A stretch of 64,000 nt of DNA from assembly GCF_002892835.1 (NCBI RefSeq), contig NZ_PJMB01000007.1, positions 1 through 64,000 on the forward strand, written 5' to 3'. Under the pieces are notes generated by a model. That model was not told the origin of the DNA and did no database searches. It was given only the letters and a program-made list of their open reading frames with translations. Origin of the DNA: Arthrobacter sp. AFG7.2. GTDB lineage: Bacteria > Actinomycetota > Actinomycetes > Actinomycetales > Micrococcaceae. Position numbers and translations under genes: made by a program. How positions within the stretch are numbered: the first letter of the stretch is position 1; each line of letters opens with the position of its first letter. Below, one piece after another: positions 29,328-39,720 of the stretch.

Positions 29328-30652
29328 AGCTGCTCCCCCTCTTTGCCGATTTCCGACTCGGCGGAATCCTTGTCCAACAGGTCGAACCATTCGGCTGCGG
29401 TGGCCACATCCTTGTCCCCGCGGCCGGACAGGTTGACGATGACGATCTTGTCCTGGGCCGTCCCGCCGCTGGAGGCGGCTTCGGCAGCAAGGCGCTGGCC
29501 TACCTTCATGGCTCCGGCCAGCGCGTGGGAGGACTCAATGGCGGGAATGATGCCCTCGGTGCGGCACAGCAGCCGGAAAGCTTCCATGGCCTCGCTGTCC
29601 GTGATGGGTTCGTAGCTGACGCGCCCGATATCCGACAGGTAGGAATGCTCCGGGCCCACGCCGGGGTAGTCGAGGCCGGCGGAGATGGAGTGGGACTCGA
29701 TGGTCTGGCCGTCGTCGTCCTGCATGAGGTACGAGCGGGCGCCGTGCAGGACGCCGGGCTTGCCGAGCGTGATGGTGGCGGCGTGCCGTCCCGTGTCCAC
29801 GCCGTCGCCGCCGGCCTCGAAGCCGAAAATTTTGACGGAGGGATCATCCAGGAAGCCGTGGAAAATGCCGATGGCATTGGAACCGCCGCCGATGCAGGCG
29901 CAGACGGCGTCCGGGAGCCGGCCTTCCTGCTCAAGGATCTGGGCGCGCGCCTCTTCGCCGATGACCTCGTGGAAGTACCGGACCATCGCCGGGAACGGGT
30001 GGGCGCCGGCTGCCGTGCCCAGGAGGTAGTGCGTGTTGTCCACGTTCGCCACCCAGTCGCGCAGGGCATCATTGATGGCGTCCTTCAGGGTCTGCGAACC
30101 GCTGGTGACAGGGATGACGGTGGCGCCAAGGAGTTCCATCCGGGCGACGTTCAGGGCCTGGCGGCGGCAGTCCTCGGCACCCATGTACACGACGCACTCG
30201 AGCCCCATGAGGGCAGCAGCGGTGGCGCTGGCCACGCCGTGCTGGCCTGCTCCGGTCTCCGCGATGACGCGTGTTTTGCCCATCCGCTTGGCCAGCAGTG
30301 CCTGGCCCAGGACGTTGTTGATCTTGTGCGATCCGGTGTGGTTGAGGTCCTCCCGCTTGAGGAAGATGCGGACTCCGCCGGCGTGCTGCGAGAAGCGCTT
30401 GGCTTCGGTCAGCAGTGAGGGCCGGCCTGAGTAGTTCTTGTTCAGGTCGGTAATCTGCGCCCGGAACTCGGGATCGTCCTTGGCCTTGTTGAAGGTTTCC
30501 TCAAGTTCGTCCAGGGCGGCTATCAGGGATTCCGGCATCCAGCGTCCGCCGTAGTTGCCGAAGTAGGGTCCCGGGGCGTGCTTGAGGGAGCCGCCCTGCA
30601 GGAATGCTTCCGCGGCATTGTTGTCAGCGTTTCCTGAGGTTGCTTCAGCCAT
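29324..30652 (-). CDS. trpB: Tryptophan synthase beta chain
   Basis: 442 residues; PLP enzyme joining indole and serine. The Schiff-base Lys110 is in [21 protein letters not shown] sequence, the phosphate-binding [10 protein letters not shown] and the [16 protein letters not shown] motif are present. It is translationally coupled to trpA. A 111-nt gap separates it from trpC upstream. Confidence 0.95.
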   Translation of the reverse strand: MAEATSGNADNNAAEAFLQGGSLKHAPGPYFGNYGGRWMPESLIAALDELEETFNKAKDDPEFRAQITDLNKNYSGRPSLLTEAKRFSQHAGGVRIFLKREDLNHTGSHKINNVLGQALLAKRMGKTRVIAETGAGQHGVASATAAALMGLECVVYMGAEDCRRQALNVARMELLGATVIPVTSGSQTLKDAINDALRDWVANVDNTHYLLGTAAGAHPFPAMVRYFHEVIGEEARAQILEQEGRLPDAVCACIGGGSNAIGIFHGFLDDPSVKIFGFEAGGDGVDTGRHAATITLGKPGVLHGARSYLMQDDDGQTIESHSISAGLDYPGVGPEHSYLSDIGRVSYEPITDSEAMEAFRLLCRTEGIIPAIESSHALAGAMKVGQRLAAEAASSGGTAQDKIVIVNLSGRGDKDVATAAEWFDLLDKDSAESEIGKEGEQL

Positions 30653-30763
30653 CAGTCCCGTCCTGTTCCAGTTCGTCGATCAAATGTGTGGCCCGGCTGT
30701 TGCCGGGCAGGACCGTCCGGCGGGCGGCAGCCCTGGTTTGTCCCCTGCGCCGGGGAGTGCGTG

Positions 30764-31585
30764 TCAGCCGCGGGCGGCAATCGCGGCGGCGCCGGCCGCC
30801 TTGAACCCGGCGATCCGCTCCTGCGGCGTCGAGTGGCTGACCAGTGCCTCGCCAACAAGGATGGCGTTGGCGCCGCTGGCGGCGTAGTGGGTGACGTCGT
30901 CGGCGTCCCGGACGCCGGACTCGGCAACCACAATGGCCTCCGCCGGAATCAGTCCCGCCAGTGAAGCGAAAACAGAACGGTCGACGTCGAGCGTCTTCAG
31001 GTTGCGCACGTTGACGCCGATGATGCGCGCCTGGGCAGCAACCGCACGTTCGATTTCCTCTTCGGTGTGCGTTTCCACCAGCACGTTCATGCCGAGTTCG
31101 CGGCTGAGGGCGCTGAAATCGGCGAGCTGGGCGTCCGAGAGTGCAGCAACAATGAGCAGGACCAGGTCCGCGCCGTGGGCGCGGGCTTCCCAGATCTGGT
31201 ACTCATCCAGCGTGAAATCCTTCCGCAGCAGCGGAATATCGACGGCGGCGCGGACGGCATCGAGGTCCGCGAGGGACCCGCTGAAGCGCCGCTGCTCGGT
31301 GAGGACGCTGATGACGGAGGCACCGCCGTCGGCATACTGCCTGGCGAGGGACGCGGGATCGCCAATGGCGGCAAGATCGCCCTTCGAGGGGCTGCGGCGC
31401 TTGATTTCCGCAATGACCTTGAGGTCCTGCCGGGACGGGGACGTGCCGCCGAGCGCTTTCCAGGCATCGCGGGCGGGCGCCGCGGCCCGGGCCAGGTCCT
31501 TCAGTTCAGCGAGGGAAACGAGGCGTTTCCGCGCGTCCATATCCTCCCTGACACCGGCATTGATGTCATCGAGAACAGTGGACAT
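30764..31585 (-). CDS. trpC: Indole-3-glycerol phosphate synthase
   Basis: 273-residue TIM barrel. The IKRRSPSKGDL segment with catalytic Lys, the LLRKDFTLDEYQI segment and GVNVRNLKTLDVD near the C-terminal phosphate site are visible. It converts CdRP to indole-3-glycerol phosphate. The start overlaps the stop of the HGxxPAAW gene by 1 nt. Confidence 0.95.
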   Translation of the reverse strand: MSTVLDDINAGVREDMDARKRLVSLAELKDLARAAAPARDAWKALGGTSPSRQDLKVIAEIKRRSPSKGDLAAIGDPASLARQYADGGASVISVLTEQRRFSGSLADLDAVRAAVDIPLLRKDFTLDEYQIWEARAHGADLVLLIVAALSDAQLADFSALSRELGMNVLVETHTEEEIERAVAAQARIIGVNVRNLKTLDVDRSVFASLAGLIPAEAIVVAESGVRDADDVTHYAASGANAILVGEALVSHSTPQERIAGFKAAGAAAIAARG

Positions 31586-31872
31586 CAGTGGCCGTTGTTC
31601 TTCAGCTTGCTGCCTTCGACGCCGTAGCCTGCCTTGCGCATCACGAAGCCCAGGATCAGGCCCAGGACCATCACGCCGCCGCCGGCGATGAAGATGGGGG
31701 TGTTGGCAATAACAAAAGCGATTGACATGATGAGGGCGCCCACCAGCATAACGATGACGCAGGTCCAGGCTGCCGGGCTGTTGCCGTGGCCGAGTTCCTG
31801 GCTGTGGTCGACGGCGCCGGGGGCTACCGTGCGGGTGCCTGACTTGGAAACGGACGCAGGTGCTTTGCTCAT
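31585..31872 (-). CDS. HGxxPAAW-family small membrane protein
   Basis: 95 residues from ATG 31872. The HGNSPAAW motif defines the family seen in actinobacterial trp operons. Two membrane segments follow (CVIVMLVGALIMSIAFVIA and IFIAGGGVMVLGLILGFVM). It lies between trpC and the other trp membrane protein and overlaps trpC by 1 nt. Biochemical role is unknown. Confidence 0.8.
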   Translation of the reverse strand: MSKAPASVSKSGTRTVAPGAVDHSQELGHGNSPAAWTCVIVMLVGALIMSIAFVIANTPIFIAGGGVMVLGLILGFVMRKAGYGVEGSKLKNNGH

Positions 31873-31975
31873 GAAAATCTCCTCAGGGTGGATACTGCTT
31901 ACATTCTGCCATTTTTTGGCCGGTGACCCGTTATCGGGCGGCGCGCTGCCGGCTCCGCTTGTCCGGGCCGTCCGG

Positions 31976-32617
31976 TCAGGTCGGGTCGTCTCCCCGCGAG
32001 AGCCTGTCCCAACTGTCGATTTCGTCCACAGGACCGGCCGTGGCGGGGCTGCCTGCCGCCGGGGCGTCATATCTCGTCCGGGCCTTCCAGTGCCGCCCTG
32101 CCGGAACGATGGCGAAGGCTGCCAGGGCCAGCAGGCACCCGGCGACGACGGCGAGGACAGGCATCGCGGTGACGGCCACCTGGGCCTGGCTTCCGGTGAC
32201 GCCTGTTGCTTCAGCTATGGACCCCTGGGCGGCCGCCAGGGGATTGGCGAGGACGGTTGCAGCGGCAGCAACAATGCCGGCCGACGCAAGAACGATGATG
32301 GCGGTAATGATCCACCGCGCAATCCTTCCGGCTATGGCGGCTGCCAGGCCCCCGGCGAGGGCCACCAGCGCCAGCGCCGTGACGGTGGTGGCGGCCTTGC
32401 TTCCCTGTACCTCAAGGGCGTCCTGCGCAGCGCCGGCCTGGTTTGCATCGAGGGTGACGTTGATCCACGTCTGGGTGGTGGTGCCGAAGACTGCCAGCGC
32501 CAGGAGGGCGATGAGGAGCACCAGCGTGGATTTGCGGGCCCACGCCGGCGCAGGCGAACCCTTTCCCGCTGCCGCTGCTGCCCCTGCCTGCCCTGCTGCC
32601 GGTCCGGTGGCAGGCAT
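31976..32617 (-). CDS. Trp biosynthesis-associated membrane protein (TIGR02234-like)
   Basis: 213 residues with four membrane segments in the usual pattern: LVLLIALLALAVFG near the N-terminus, then TTVTALALVALAGGLAAAIAG, IITAIIVLASAGIVAAAATVL and VLAVVAGCLLALAAFAIVP. The protein family sits by trpE in Actinobacteria and its function is not established. The start overlaps the trpE stop by 1 nt. Confidence 0.8.
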   Translation of the reverse strand: MPATGPAAGQAGAAAAAGKGSPAPAWARKSTLVLLIALLALAVFGTTTQTWINVTLDANQAGAAQDALEVQGSKAATTVTALALVALAGGLAAAIAGRIARWIITAIIVLASAGIVAAAATVLANPLAAAQGSIAEATGVTGSQAQVAVTAMPVLAVVAGCLLALAAFAIVPAGRHWKARTRYDAPAAGSPATAGPVDEIDSWDRLSRGDDPT

Positions 32618-34179
32618 CAGGAGTCCGACCCGGCGGGAAGCGAGTCCGCTGAGATGTTCTGCAGCGACCCTGCGGTGTGGACGGCTCGAAGGGGTGCTGC
32701 GGCTTTGTTGACGGTTTCGAGGGCTTCGGTGGGGTTGACGGAGTCCGCCACGATGCCGCCGCCCGCCTGGACATAGGCCCGGCCATCCCGGATCAGCGCC
32801 GAGCGGATGGCAATGGCCATGTCCATGTCGCCGGCGAAATCGAGGTAGCCCACCACCCCGCCGTAGATGCCGCGCCGGTGCGGTTCCAGCTCGTCCAGGA
32901 GCCGCAGGGCGCGGGGCTTGGGGGCTCCGGAAAGGGTGCCGGCCGGGAACGTCGCCTTCAGCACGTCATAGGCCTTGGCCTGCGGGGAAAGCTGCCCCAC
33001 CACGGTGGATACCAGGTGCATGATGTGACTGAAGCGCTCCACCTCCATGAACTGGGTGACGTCGACGGTCCCGGCAACGCAGACCTTGGAGAGGTCATTG
33101 CGTGAGAGATCCACCAGCATCAGGTGTTCCGCGCGTTCCTTCTGGTCCGCCAGGAGCTCCTCAGCGAGTGCTTTGTCCGCCTCCACCGTCCTGCCGCGGG
33201 GGCGCGACCCGGCAATGGGGTGGGTAATGACTTCCTCGCCGGTCACCGTCACCAGCGCCTCAGGCGAGGAACCCACAATCGAGTACTCCCGGCCGTCCGC
33301 GTCCTCCAGGCTGAAGATGTACATGTACGGGCTGGGATTGGTGTTGCGCAGCACCCGGTAGACGTCCAGCGCTGAGGCACCGCAGTCCATCTCGAAGCGG
33401 CGGGAGATGACCACCTGGAACACCTCGCCGTCCACGATGGCTTCCTTGCCGCGGTCCAGGGCAGCCAGGTACTCGGCCTCGTCCCAGCGTTCCTGCACAC
33501 TGGAGGCGAAGTCGAGCGCTGCGGGAGCCAGGACGGAGACGGGCTGCGCCACCGGAGTGCTGACTTTTGCCAGGAGCGCTTTGACCCGGCCCACGGCGTC
33601 GTGCCAGGCCTCATCCACGCGCTCTGAGCTGTTGTCGAAGTTGATCGCGTTCGCGATGAGCAGCACGGTTCCGTCCACATTGTCGTGGACGGCCATATCC
33701 GTGACCAGGTTCAGCGCCATTTCCGGCAGCTGCAGGTCATCCTCCGGCGGGCTGACCAGGCGTTCCCAGTGCCGTACTGTTTCCCAGCCCAGGAATCCCA
33801 CCAGGCCGGAGGTGAAGGGCGGCAGGCCATCAAACCGGTCAGTGCGGAGGGCTTCAATGGTGTCCCGTACGGCGTCCACGGGGCTGCCGTCCACCGGGAC
33901 CCCCGCAGGCGGCTGGCCCAGCCAGTGCGCGCGTCCGTCCTTTGTGGTCAGCGTGGCCCGCGACCTGGCGCCAATAAACGAGTAGCGCGACCATGCTCCG
34001 CCCACCGCGGCGGACTCCATCAGGAAGGTACCGGGCTGCCCGTTGGCCAGCTTCCGGTACAAACCGATGGGTGTCTCGGCGTCCGCGAGCACTTTGAGCC
34101 GGACGGGAATGACGCGGCTGTGCCCGGCCAGCTCCCGGAATTCCTCGAGGCCCGGGCTGATGATTCCAAGGTCCTGCAT
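32617..34179 (-). CDS. trpE: Anthranilate synthase component I
   Basis: 520 residues; forms anthranilate from chorismate with an amidotransferase partner (TrpG, not in the window). The chorismate-binding core has SPSPYMYIFSLEDADG-like sequence, HPIAGSRPRGRT, the LVDLSRNDLSKVC segment, FSHIMHLVSTV and GTLSGAPKPRALRLLDELEPHRRGIYGGVVGY. The N-terminal Trp-binding type segment LMESAAVGG is present. It may be cotranscribed with hisI, 115 nt upstream. Confidence 0.94.
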   Translation of the reverse strand: MQDLGIISPGLEEFRELAGHSRVIPVRLKVLADAETPIGLYRKLANGQPGTFLMESAAVGGAWSRYSFIGARSRATLTTKDGRAHWLGQPPAGVPVDGSPVDAVRDTIEALRTDRFDGLPPFTSGLVGFLGWETVRHWERLVSPPEDDLQLPEMALNLVTDMAVHDNVDGTVLLIANAINFDNSSERVDEAWHDAVGRVKALLAKVSTPVAQPVSVLAPAALDFASSVQERWDEAEYLAALDRGKEAIVDGEVFQVVISRRFEMDCGASALDVYRVLRNTNPSPYMYIFSLEDADGREYSIVGSSPEALVTVTGEEVITHPIAGSRPRGRTVEADKALAEELLADQKERAEHLMLVDLSRNDLSKVCVAGTVDVTQFMEVERFSHIMHLVSTVVGQLSPQAKAYDVLKATFPAGTLSGAPKPRALRLLDELEPHRRGIYGGVVGYLDFAGDMDMAIAIRSALIRDGRAYVQAGGGIVADSVNPTEALETVNKAAAPLRAVHTAGSLQNISADSLPAGSDS

Positions 34180-34294
34180 GGCTATGCTGTTCCGCCTGTT
34201 CTCGTGGGGCCGTCTGCGCCGGCGCCTGGGTGGTGTGCTTGCAGGGAAGGGCCGCCCCTTCCTGCGCTCCGCAGCGGGCTGCGGTCAAAGGGTT

Positions 34295-34738
34295 TTAGCC
34301 TGCCTGGCCCGTGCTGACTGCCAGGTCCCGGCCGTCAAAGCAGGTGCGGGTGCCGGTGTGGCAGGCCGCGCCGACCTGGTCCACGCGCACCAGCAGCGCG
34401 TCGCCGTCGCAATCCATGGCCACTGACTTGACCCACTGCACATGCCCGGAGGTGTCCCCCTTGCGCCAGTACTCCTGGCGGGAGCGCGAGTAGAAGGTGA
34501 CGCGGCCGGTGGTCATGGTGCGGTGGAGCGCTTCGTCGTCCATCCAGCCCAGCATCAGTACTTCATTGGTGTCGTATTGCTGCACCACCGCGGCAACCAG
34601 GCCTGCGCTGTCACGCTTAAGGGCAGCGGCCAGTTCCAGGGGAAGCGGGCTTGCGGAGGGCGCGGCGGCGGTGCCGGGCGAAGACGCCACGGGCGCGGCA
34701 GAACCGGGGTTTGGGACGGGGGCAGGGTGCTCAGACAT
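34295..34738 (-). CDS. hisI: Phosphoribosyl-AMP cyclohydrolase
   Basis: 147 residues; opens the adenine ring in histidine synthesis. The Zn/Mg-type motifs [42 protein letters not shown] and the final CF are present. An N-terminal Ala/Pro-rich extension of about 30 residues is poorly conserved. It is separated from hisF by a divergent TIGR03085 gene. Confidence 0.93.
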   Translation of the reverse strand: MSEHPAPVPNPGSAAPVASSPGTAAAPSASPLPLELAAALKRDSAGLVAAVVQQYDTNEVLMLGWMDDEALHRTMTTGRVTFYSRSRQEYWRKGDTSGHVQWVKSVAMDCDGDALLVRVDQVGAACHTGTRTCFDGRDLAVSTGQAG

Positions 34739-34849
34739 CAGGTCAAGTCTAGTGCCTGCACGGGAGCCGCCGGGTGTGTGAACAACGGCACGCCAGCAGT
34801 GGCGGCCGCCCTGCCCAACTCCTCGCCTGTCATGCTAGTTTCACAAGTG

Positions 34850-35494
34850 ATGCATTTCGTCGAACCTTCCCGAGAAGTCCTGGCCGAGACCCTGCTTGCG
34901 GCCGGTCCTGATGCGCCCACACTCTGCAAGGGCTGGCGCACCAGGGACCTTGCCGCGCATCTGTACCTGCGCGAACGCAAGGCTGCTGTAGGGCTGGGCC
35001 TGATCATCAAGCGGCTGGCGAAGGCTTCGGACCAGGCGACTGCCAGGCTGGCAGCGAAACTGGCCAGTTCGGAAGACTACGCAAAGCTCGTCAACACGTT
35101 CCGTGCGGGTCCGCCGGCCCTGTCACCCATGAACATCAAGGCGCTGGATGAGAGCTCCAACCTCATCGAGTACTTTGTGCACACGGAGGACGTCCGCCGG
35201 GCCGTTGACCGGTGGGCGCCACGGGCTCTGGATGAGGCTTACTCGGAGGCCCTGTGGGACGAACTCGTCAAGCGCGCGGCCATCCTGTACCGCGGTGTTG
35301 ACCTCGGCATCGTCCTGGTCCGCCCGTCCGGACCGCGTCACGTTGCCAAGCGCGCCCCGGTGTCAGTGGCTATCGTGGGCGAGCCGGGCGAGCTGCTGAT
35401 GCACGCCCACGGCCGCACGCGCCATGCGCTGGTCACGTTCGAAGGCCAGCCCGACGCCGTCGCCCTCCTCCAGTCCGCCGAAGTAGGCCTCTAA
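34850..35494 (+). CDS. TIGR03085-family (DinB/mycothiol-type) metal-binding protein
   Basis: 214 residues from ATG 34850 (a GTG 3 nt earlier is possible; the longer frame runs antisense into hisI). The N-terminal DinB-like four-helix part contains EPSREVLAETLLAAGPDAPTLCKGWRTRDLAAHLYLRER, typical of mycothiol-dependent maleylpyruvate isomerase-like proteins. The C-terminal region has the FVHTEDVRRAVDRWAPR motif. It interrupts the his genes on the opposite strand. Substrate unknown; thiol-related chemistry is a family guess. Confidence 0.75.
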   Translation: MHFVEPSREVLAETLLAAGPDAPTLCKGWRTRDLAAHLYLRERKAAVGLGLIIKRLAKASDQATARLAAKLASSEDYAKLVNTFRAGPPALSPMNIKALDESSNLIEYFVHTEDVRRAVDRWAPRALDEAYSEALWDELVKRAAILYRGVDLGIVLVRPSGPRHVAKRAPVSVAIVGEPGELLMHAHGRTRHALVTFEGQPDAVALLQSAEVGL

Positions 35495-35561
35495 AAGCGC
35501 TGGGCCCACGCCCGCAGGCTCCCCTGGCCGAAGCCAAGCGAGGTTAGGGGGCGGGTGGGGA

Positions 35562-36338
35562 TCAGCGGACTTCGAAGCCCGCGTCCCGGATGGCGTCCTT
35601 GACCAGGTGCATCATGTTGTCCGGCCCCCAGTGGAAAATCGATGCCGCCAGGACTGCGTCGGCACCGGCTGCAACTGCCGGCGGAAAGTGGGCCGGCTCC
35701 CCCGCTCCACCTGAAGCAATCAGGGGGACCTTGACGGCGGCCCGGACCAGCTTGATGAGCTCAAGGTCGAATCCGTCCTTTGTCCCGTCCGCGTCGATGG
35801 AGTTGAGCAGGATCTCGCCCACGCCGCGGTCTGCGGCTTCCCTGGCCCATTCGATCGCGTCGATTCCGGTGCCTGTGCGGCCACCGTGGGTTGTCACTTC
35901 AAATCCCGACGGCGTTGGCTGGGAACCCGGGCGGGTGCGGCGGGCATCCACGGACAACACAAGAACCTGGGATCCAAAGTGGCGGGTGATCTCGTCGATG
36001 ACATCGGGCCGGGCGACGGCAGCGGTGTTGATGGAGGCCTTGTCCGCGCCGTAGCGCAGCAGCTTGTCCACTTCGGCCACACCGCGGACACCGCCGCCGA
36101 CGCAGAGCGGAATGAAGACTTCTTCCGCGGTCCGGCGGACCACATCGAACGTGGTTTCGCGGTTGCCCGAAGATGCCGTCACGTCGAGGAAGGTCAGCTC
36201 GTCCGCGCCGGCGTTGTCGTAGCGGTGGGCCAGTTCCACGGGGTCACCGGCATCGCGGAGGCCTTCGAAGTTAACGCCTTTGACGACGCGCCCGGCGTCC
36301 ACGTCGAGGCAGGGAATGACGCGTACTGCTACTGCCAT
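35562..36338 (-). CDS. hisF: Imidazole glycerol phosphate synthase cyclase subunit
   Basis: 258-residue TIM barrel that makes IGP and AICAR with His[34 protein letters not shown] with its catalytic Asp, [23 protein letters not shown] sequence and [13 protein letters not shown] are present. HisH is not in the window. Confidence 0.95.
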   Translation of the reverse strand: MAVAVRVIPCLDVDAGRVVKGVNFEGLRDAGDPVELAHRYDNAGADELTFLDVTASSGNRETTFDVVRRTAEEVFIPLCVGGGVRGVAEVDKLLRYGADKASINTAAVARPDVIDEITRHFGSQVLVLSVDARRTRPGSQPTPSGFEVTTHGGRTGTGIDAIEWAREAADRGVGEILLNSIDADGTKDGFDLELIKLVRAAVKVPLIASGGAGEPAHFPPAVAAGADAVLAASIFHWGPDNMMHLVKDAIRDAGFEVR

Positions 36339-36393
36339 GGGAGCTCCTGGAAGTTTTGAATTCTAAAAATGCGCAGGGTGTTGCGCGGGCCGG

Positions 36394-37254
36394 TCAGATG
36401 CGGCAGGCGTGGATGCTGCTGACCAGGATGGCGCGGGCGCCGAGGTCATACAGTTCATCCATGATCCGGTTGGTTTCCTTCTTGGGCACCATGGAGCGGA
36501 CGGCAACCCAGTCCGAATCGCGCAGCGGCGAGACGGTGGGCGATTCCAGGCCCGGGGTCAGGGCCGCGGCCTGTTCCACGAGCTCCTTGCGGATGTCGTA
36601 GTCCATGAGGACGTACTGGCGCGCTACAAGCACACCCTGCAGGCGGCGGATCAGGACCTCGATCTCCTTGGCCGTGCCGTTCGCGGCGCCGCCCTCTCCG
36701 GACCGGCGGATCAGCACGGCCTCGGACTTCAGGATGGGATCGCCGAAGATCTCCATCCCGGCCGCTTTGAGCGTGTTGCCGGTTTCGACGACGTCGGCGA
36801 TGGCGTCCGCGACGCCCAGGCGGACCGATGATTCCACGGCGCCGTCCAGGCGGACCACCTTGGCGTTGATGCCACGCCCGGCAAGATAACCGCGGAGCAG
36901 ACCGTCATAGCTGGTGGCAAGCCGCTTGCCCTCGAGTTCCTCAACCTTGGCGAAGTCCCCGACCGGCCCTGCAAAACGGAACGTCGAGCCTGCAAAACCC
37001 AGCGGAAGAAGCTCTTCCGCCGCCACCTCGGCATCCAGGAGCAGGTCGCGGCCGGTGATGCCGACGTCGAGCGTTCCCTGCCCGACGTACACGGCTATAT
37101 CGCGGGGGCGGAGGAAGAAAAACTCAATGTCGTTGTCCGGGTCCATCATGACCAGCTCGCGCGAATCGCGCCGCTGGCGGTAACCCGCCTCGGACAGCAT
37201 GGCAGAGGCGGCTTCGGACAATGAGCCCTTGTTGGGGACGGCTACTCGCAGCAT
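36394..37254 (-). CDS. hisG: ATP phosphoribosyltransferase
   Basis: 286 residues starting MLRVAVPNKGSLSEAA at 37254; the upstream in-frame start adds 14 residues without family similarity. Long-form HisG with a C-terminal regulatory ACT-like domain (EIEVLIRRLQGVLVARQYVLMDYDI). The catalytic region has YVGQGTLDVGITGRDLL and the PRPP-type segment GVADAIADVVETGNTLKAAG. It catalyses the first step of histidine synthesis and is normally inhibited by histidine. Confidence 0.94.
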   Translation of the reverse strand: MLRVAVPNKGSLSEAASAMLSEAGYRQRRDSRELVMMDPDNDIEFFFLRPRDIAVYVGQGTLDVGITGRDLLLDAEVAAEELLPLGFAGSTFRFAGPVGDFAKVEELEGKRLATSYDGLLRGYLAGRGINAKVVRLDGAVESSVRLGVADAIADVVETGNTLKAAGMEIFGDPILKSEAVLIRRSGEGGAANGTAKEIEVLIRRLQGVLVARQYVLMDYDIRKELVEQAAALTPGLESPTVSPLRDSDWVAVRSMVPKKETNRIMDELYDLGARAILVSSIHACRI

Positions 37255-37341
37255 GGAAAATCTTTCTGGGTTCGGAAGGTCTATGTGTTCAGGCAATGCA
37301 GGCCACGGCAGGCACCGGCGGCAAACGCGCCGGACCGGTGG

Positions 37342-37605
37342 CTACAGATGCTTGTAGACGTCTTCCAGGGTCAGGCCTTTGGCGAGCATCAGAACCTGCA
37401 GGTGGTACAGCAGCTGGGAGATTTCCTCGGCCGCCGCTTCATCGGATTCATATTCGGCAGCCATCCAGACTTCGGCTGCTTCCTCAACGACTTTCTTGCC
37501 GATGCCGTGAACACCGGACTCCAATTCAGCGACGGTGCGGGAGCCTTCCGGGCGGGTGGCTGCCTTCTCGCTGAGCTCAGCGAACAGCGTCTCGAAATTC
37601 TTCAC
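37342..37605 (-). CDS. hisE: Phosphoribosyl-ATP pyrophosphatase
   Basis: 87 residues from GTG 37605. The MazG-like helical fold shows [14 protein letters not shown] with the metal-binding Glu cluster, [20 protein letters not shown] and a conserved tail. The GGAGG is only 2-3 nt from GTG, a short spacing, but no better start exists. It lies directly upstream of hisG and is stand-alone, not fused to hisI. Confidence 0.93.
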   Translation of the reverse strand: MKNFETLFAELSEKAATRPEGSRTVAELESGVHGIGKKVVEEAAEVWMAAEYESDEAAAEEISQLLYHLQVLMLAKGLTLEDVYKHL

Positions 37606-37703
37606 GCCCTCCAGCCTACTTGCTGCGGCCCAAAGGGCGCTTCCCGGGCCGCTGCATGACGGGCGCGATGTGAGCGAACACACATGCGCCCGTCCCGCGC
37701 GCG

Positions 37704-38192
37704 CTACCTGCCGTACTGCTTGAGCACGACGGCGGTGGCCAGCGCCGCGGTGACGGCCTCGTGGCCTTTGTCTTCCTTTGAGCCGGGCAGGCCCGCACGG
37801 TCCAGGCCCTGCTGTTCGGTGTCGCAGGTGAGGACGCCGAAGCCCACCGGGGCTCCGGTGTTGACGCTGACGTCGGTGAGTCCCGACGTCGCCGCCTGGC
37901 AGACGTACTCGAAGTGCGGCGTACCGCCGCGGATGACGACGCCGAGGGCAACGACGGCGTCGAAGTGCGGTGCGAGGCGGGCGGCCGCGACAGGCAGCTC
38001 AAAGCTGCCGGGGACCCGCAGGACCGTGGGTGAGGCAATACCGGCGTCCTTCGCTGCCCGGAGCGCGCCATCGAGGAGGCCGTCCATGATCTGGGTGTGC
38101 CAGCTGGCCGCCACGATCGCCAGCCGCAGCTGCGACGTTTCCGCAGGGTTCAGGGTAGTGAGGTCGATATCGGGGGCGCCGTGTCCGCTCAT
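37704..38192 (-). CDS. ribH: 6,7-dimethyl-8-ribityllumazine synthase
   Basis: 162 residues. [50 protein letters not shown] with the catalytic-type His and [17 protein letters not shown] are family motifs. It condenses the RibA/RibD product with the RibB product in the riboflavin pathway. It is 50 nt downstream of ribA. Confidence 0.95.
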   Translation of the reverse strand: MSGHGAPDIDLTTLNPAETSQLRLAIVAASWHTQIMDGLLDGALRAAKDAGIASPTVLRVPGSFELPVAAARLAPHFDAVVALGVVIRGGTPHFEYVCQAATSGLTDVSVNTGAPVGFGVLTCDTEQQGLDRAGLPGSKEDKGHEAVTAALATAVVLKQYGR

Positions 38193-38242
38193 AGGTCAGT
38201 TCTGTTCCGTTCAGTCTTGGTGGTGATCAGTGGTGGTGGTGA

Positions 38243-38974
38243 TCAGTCTTGTTCGTGGTCAAAGGTATCCGGAGCGGTGACGGGAACAGCCACCACATGG
38301 GTGTCCAGCAGCAGCCGGTGCTCCATCCGGTCCTTCTTGGTGCGCAGGTAGCGGATGTTCTCGTCCCGGGAGGGCACTTCGGTGGGAACCATCTCCACAA
38401 CCTTCACACCCGCCCGTGCCAGCCTGTTCTGCTTGTCCGGGTTGTTGCTCAGCAGGCGGACCTCATGCAGGCCCATCTCGGCCAGGACCTGGGCTGCCGC
38501 GTTGTAGGACCGCGCGTCCACGGGAAGTCCGAGCTGCTCGTTGGCCTCCACCGTGTCGAAACCTGCTTCCTGCAGCGCGTAGGCCTTGATCTTGTTCGCC
38601 AGGCCGATGCCGCGGCCTTCCTGGCCACGCAGGTAAAGCAGCGTTCCGCCGTTTTGCTGGATCATTTCCAAGGCAAAGGCCAGCTGCTCCCCGCAGTCAC
38701 AGCGGTAGGAGCCGAAGATGTCGCCGGTGAGGCATTCCGAGTGCAACCGGACGAGGGGGGCTTTGCCGTCCCTGGGCGGGTTGGGGGAACTGACCGCCAG
38801 ATGCTCCACCCCGGTCACCAGGTCGGTCCAGGCCTGCGCCACAAAATCACCGAAAGCCGTGGGCAGCTGGACGACGGGTCCGCCGCTCACCGGATGGGGT
38901 ACTACGCCGCTGCCGCTGCGTCCGGGCTCGTGGCCGTGGGGGGAACTGTCGTCCCGCGCTGCAGAAGCGGTCAT
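38243..38974 (-). CDS. ribA: GTP cyclohydrolase II
   Basis: 243 residues. The Zn-binding Cys triad [21 protein letters not shown], the catalytic [20 protein letters not shown] and the [12 protein letters not shown] region are visible. The N-terminal ~40 residues are disordered. It overlaps ribB by 4 nt and is a separate polypeptide, not a RibBA fusion. Confidence 0.93.
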   Translation of the reverse strand: MTASAARDDSSPHGHEPGRSGSGVVPHPVSGGPVVQLPTAFGDFVAQAWTDLVTGVEHLAVSSPNPPRDGKAPLVRLHSECLTGDIFGSYRCDCGEQLAFALEMIQQNGGTLLYLRGQEGRGIGLANKIKAYALQEAGFDTVEANEQLGLPVDARSYNAAAQVLAEMGLHEVRLLSNNPDKQNRLARAGVKVVEMVPTEVPSRDENIRYLRTKKDRMEHRLLLDTHVVAVPVTAPDTFDHEQD

Positions 38975-39720
38975 CGTGTCTCCTTCTGTCCGTCCGGAAC
39001 ATCATGGGCGTTGTCCGCAGGATTCCCTGCCCCCGCCGCGAGGTAGGCGGCCAGGTCCTCGATGGAAATCAGGGGGCAGCCATGCTCTTCCGCAAAGGCG
39101 CGGAGTCCATCCAGGCGCATCATCTCACCGTCATCGTAAACAACTTCTGCGATCACGCTGACGGGCTCAAGGCCGGCCAGGCGGCACAGGTCCACGGCGG
39201 CTTCAGTGTGGCCGGGCCGTTCCTGCACACCTCCGTCAACTGCCCGCAGCGGAAATATATGCCCTGGCCGGGTCACGGACGCCGGCACGGCCTGCGGATC
39301 AGCCAGGACCCTGGCCGTGAGGGCACGATCCGTGGCGGAAATCCCGGTGCTGACTCCCAGCGCTGCGTCGCAGGAGACGGTATACGCGGTTCCCTTTGCA
39401 TCCTCGTTGACGGCCACCATGGGCGGCAGCCCAAGGGCATCCGCGCGTTCACCGGACAGGGGAACACAAATTACTCCGGAGCTGTACCGGATGGTCCATC
39501 CCATCAGCGCCGGGGTGGCGAACTGCGCTGCGAAGATGATGTCGCCTTCGTTCTCGCGGTCCTCGTTATCCACTGCAAGCACCGGCCGGCCTGCTGCGAT
39601 GGCCCGGACTGCTTCCTCGATGGTGTTGAGTCCCGGTGTGTTGCCTCCCGCTGCGTTGCCTGACGTGGGGACGGGGGCAGCGCGGGCCACATCGGGTTCG
39701 GACTGTACTGCGGCGTTCAT
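38971..39720 (-). CDS. ribB: 3,4-dihydroxy-2-butanone-4-phosphate synthase
   Basis: 249 residues. The acid-rich [22 protein letters not shown], the [22 protein letters not shown] loop and [30 protein letters not shown] hold the known active-site residues. It uses ribulose 5-phosphate, which the nearby rpe also consumes. It overlaps ribE by 4 nt upstream and ribA by 4 nt downstream. Confidence 0.93.
   Translation of the reverse strand: MNAAVQSEPDVARAAPVPTSGNAAGGNTPGLNTIEEAVRAIAAGRPVLAVDNEDRENEGDIIFAAQFATPALMGWTIRYSSGVICVPLSGERADALGLPPMVAVNEDAKGTAYTVSCDAALGVSTGISATDRALTARVLADPQAVPASVTRPGHIFPLRAVDGGVQERPGHTEAAVDLCRLAGLEPVSVIAEVVYDDGEMMRLDGLRAFAEEHGCPLISIEDLAAYLAAGAGNPADNAHDVPDGQKETR

Noticed and set aside
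34180..34294. Trp leader peptide attenuator before trpE
   Set aside because: No short ORF with tandem Trp codons was seen in the gap.
38205..38242. Short GGTGGTGATCAGT tandem between ribH and ribA
   Set aside because: Two short copies only, in a small intergenic gap; no functional support.
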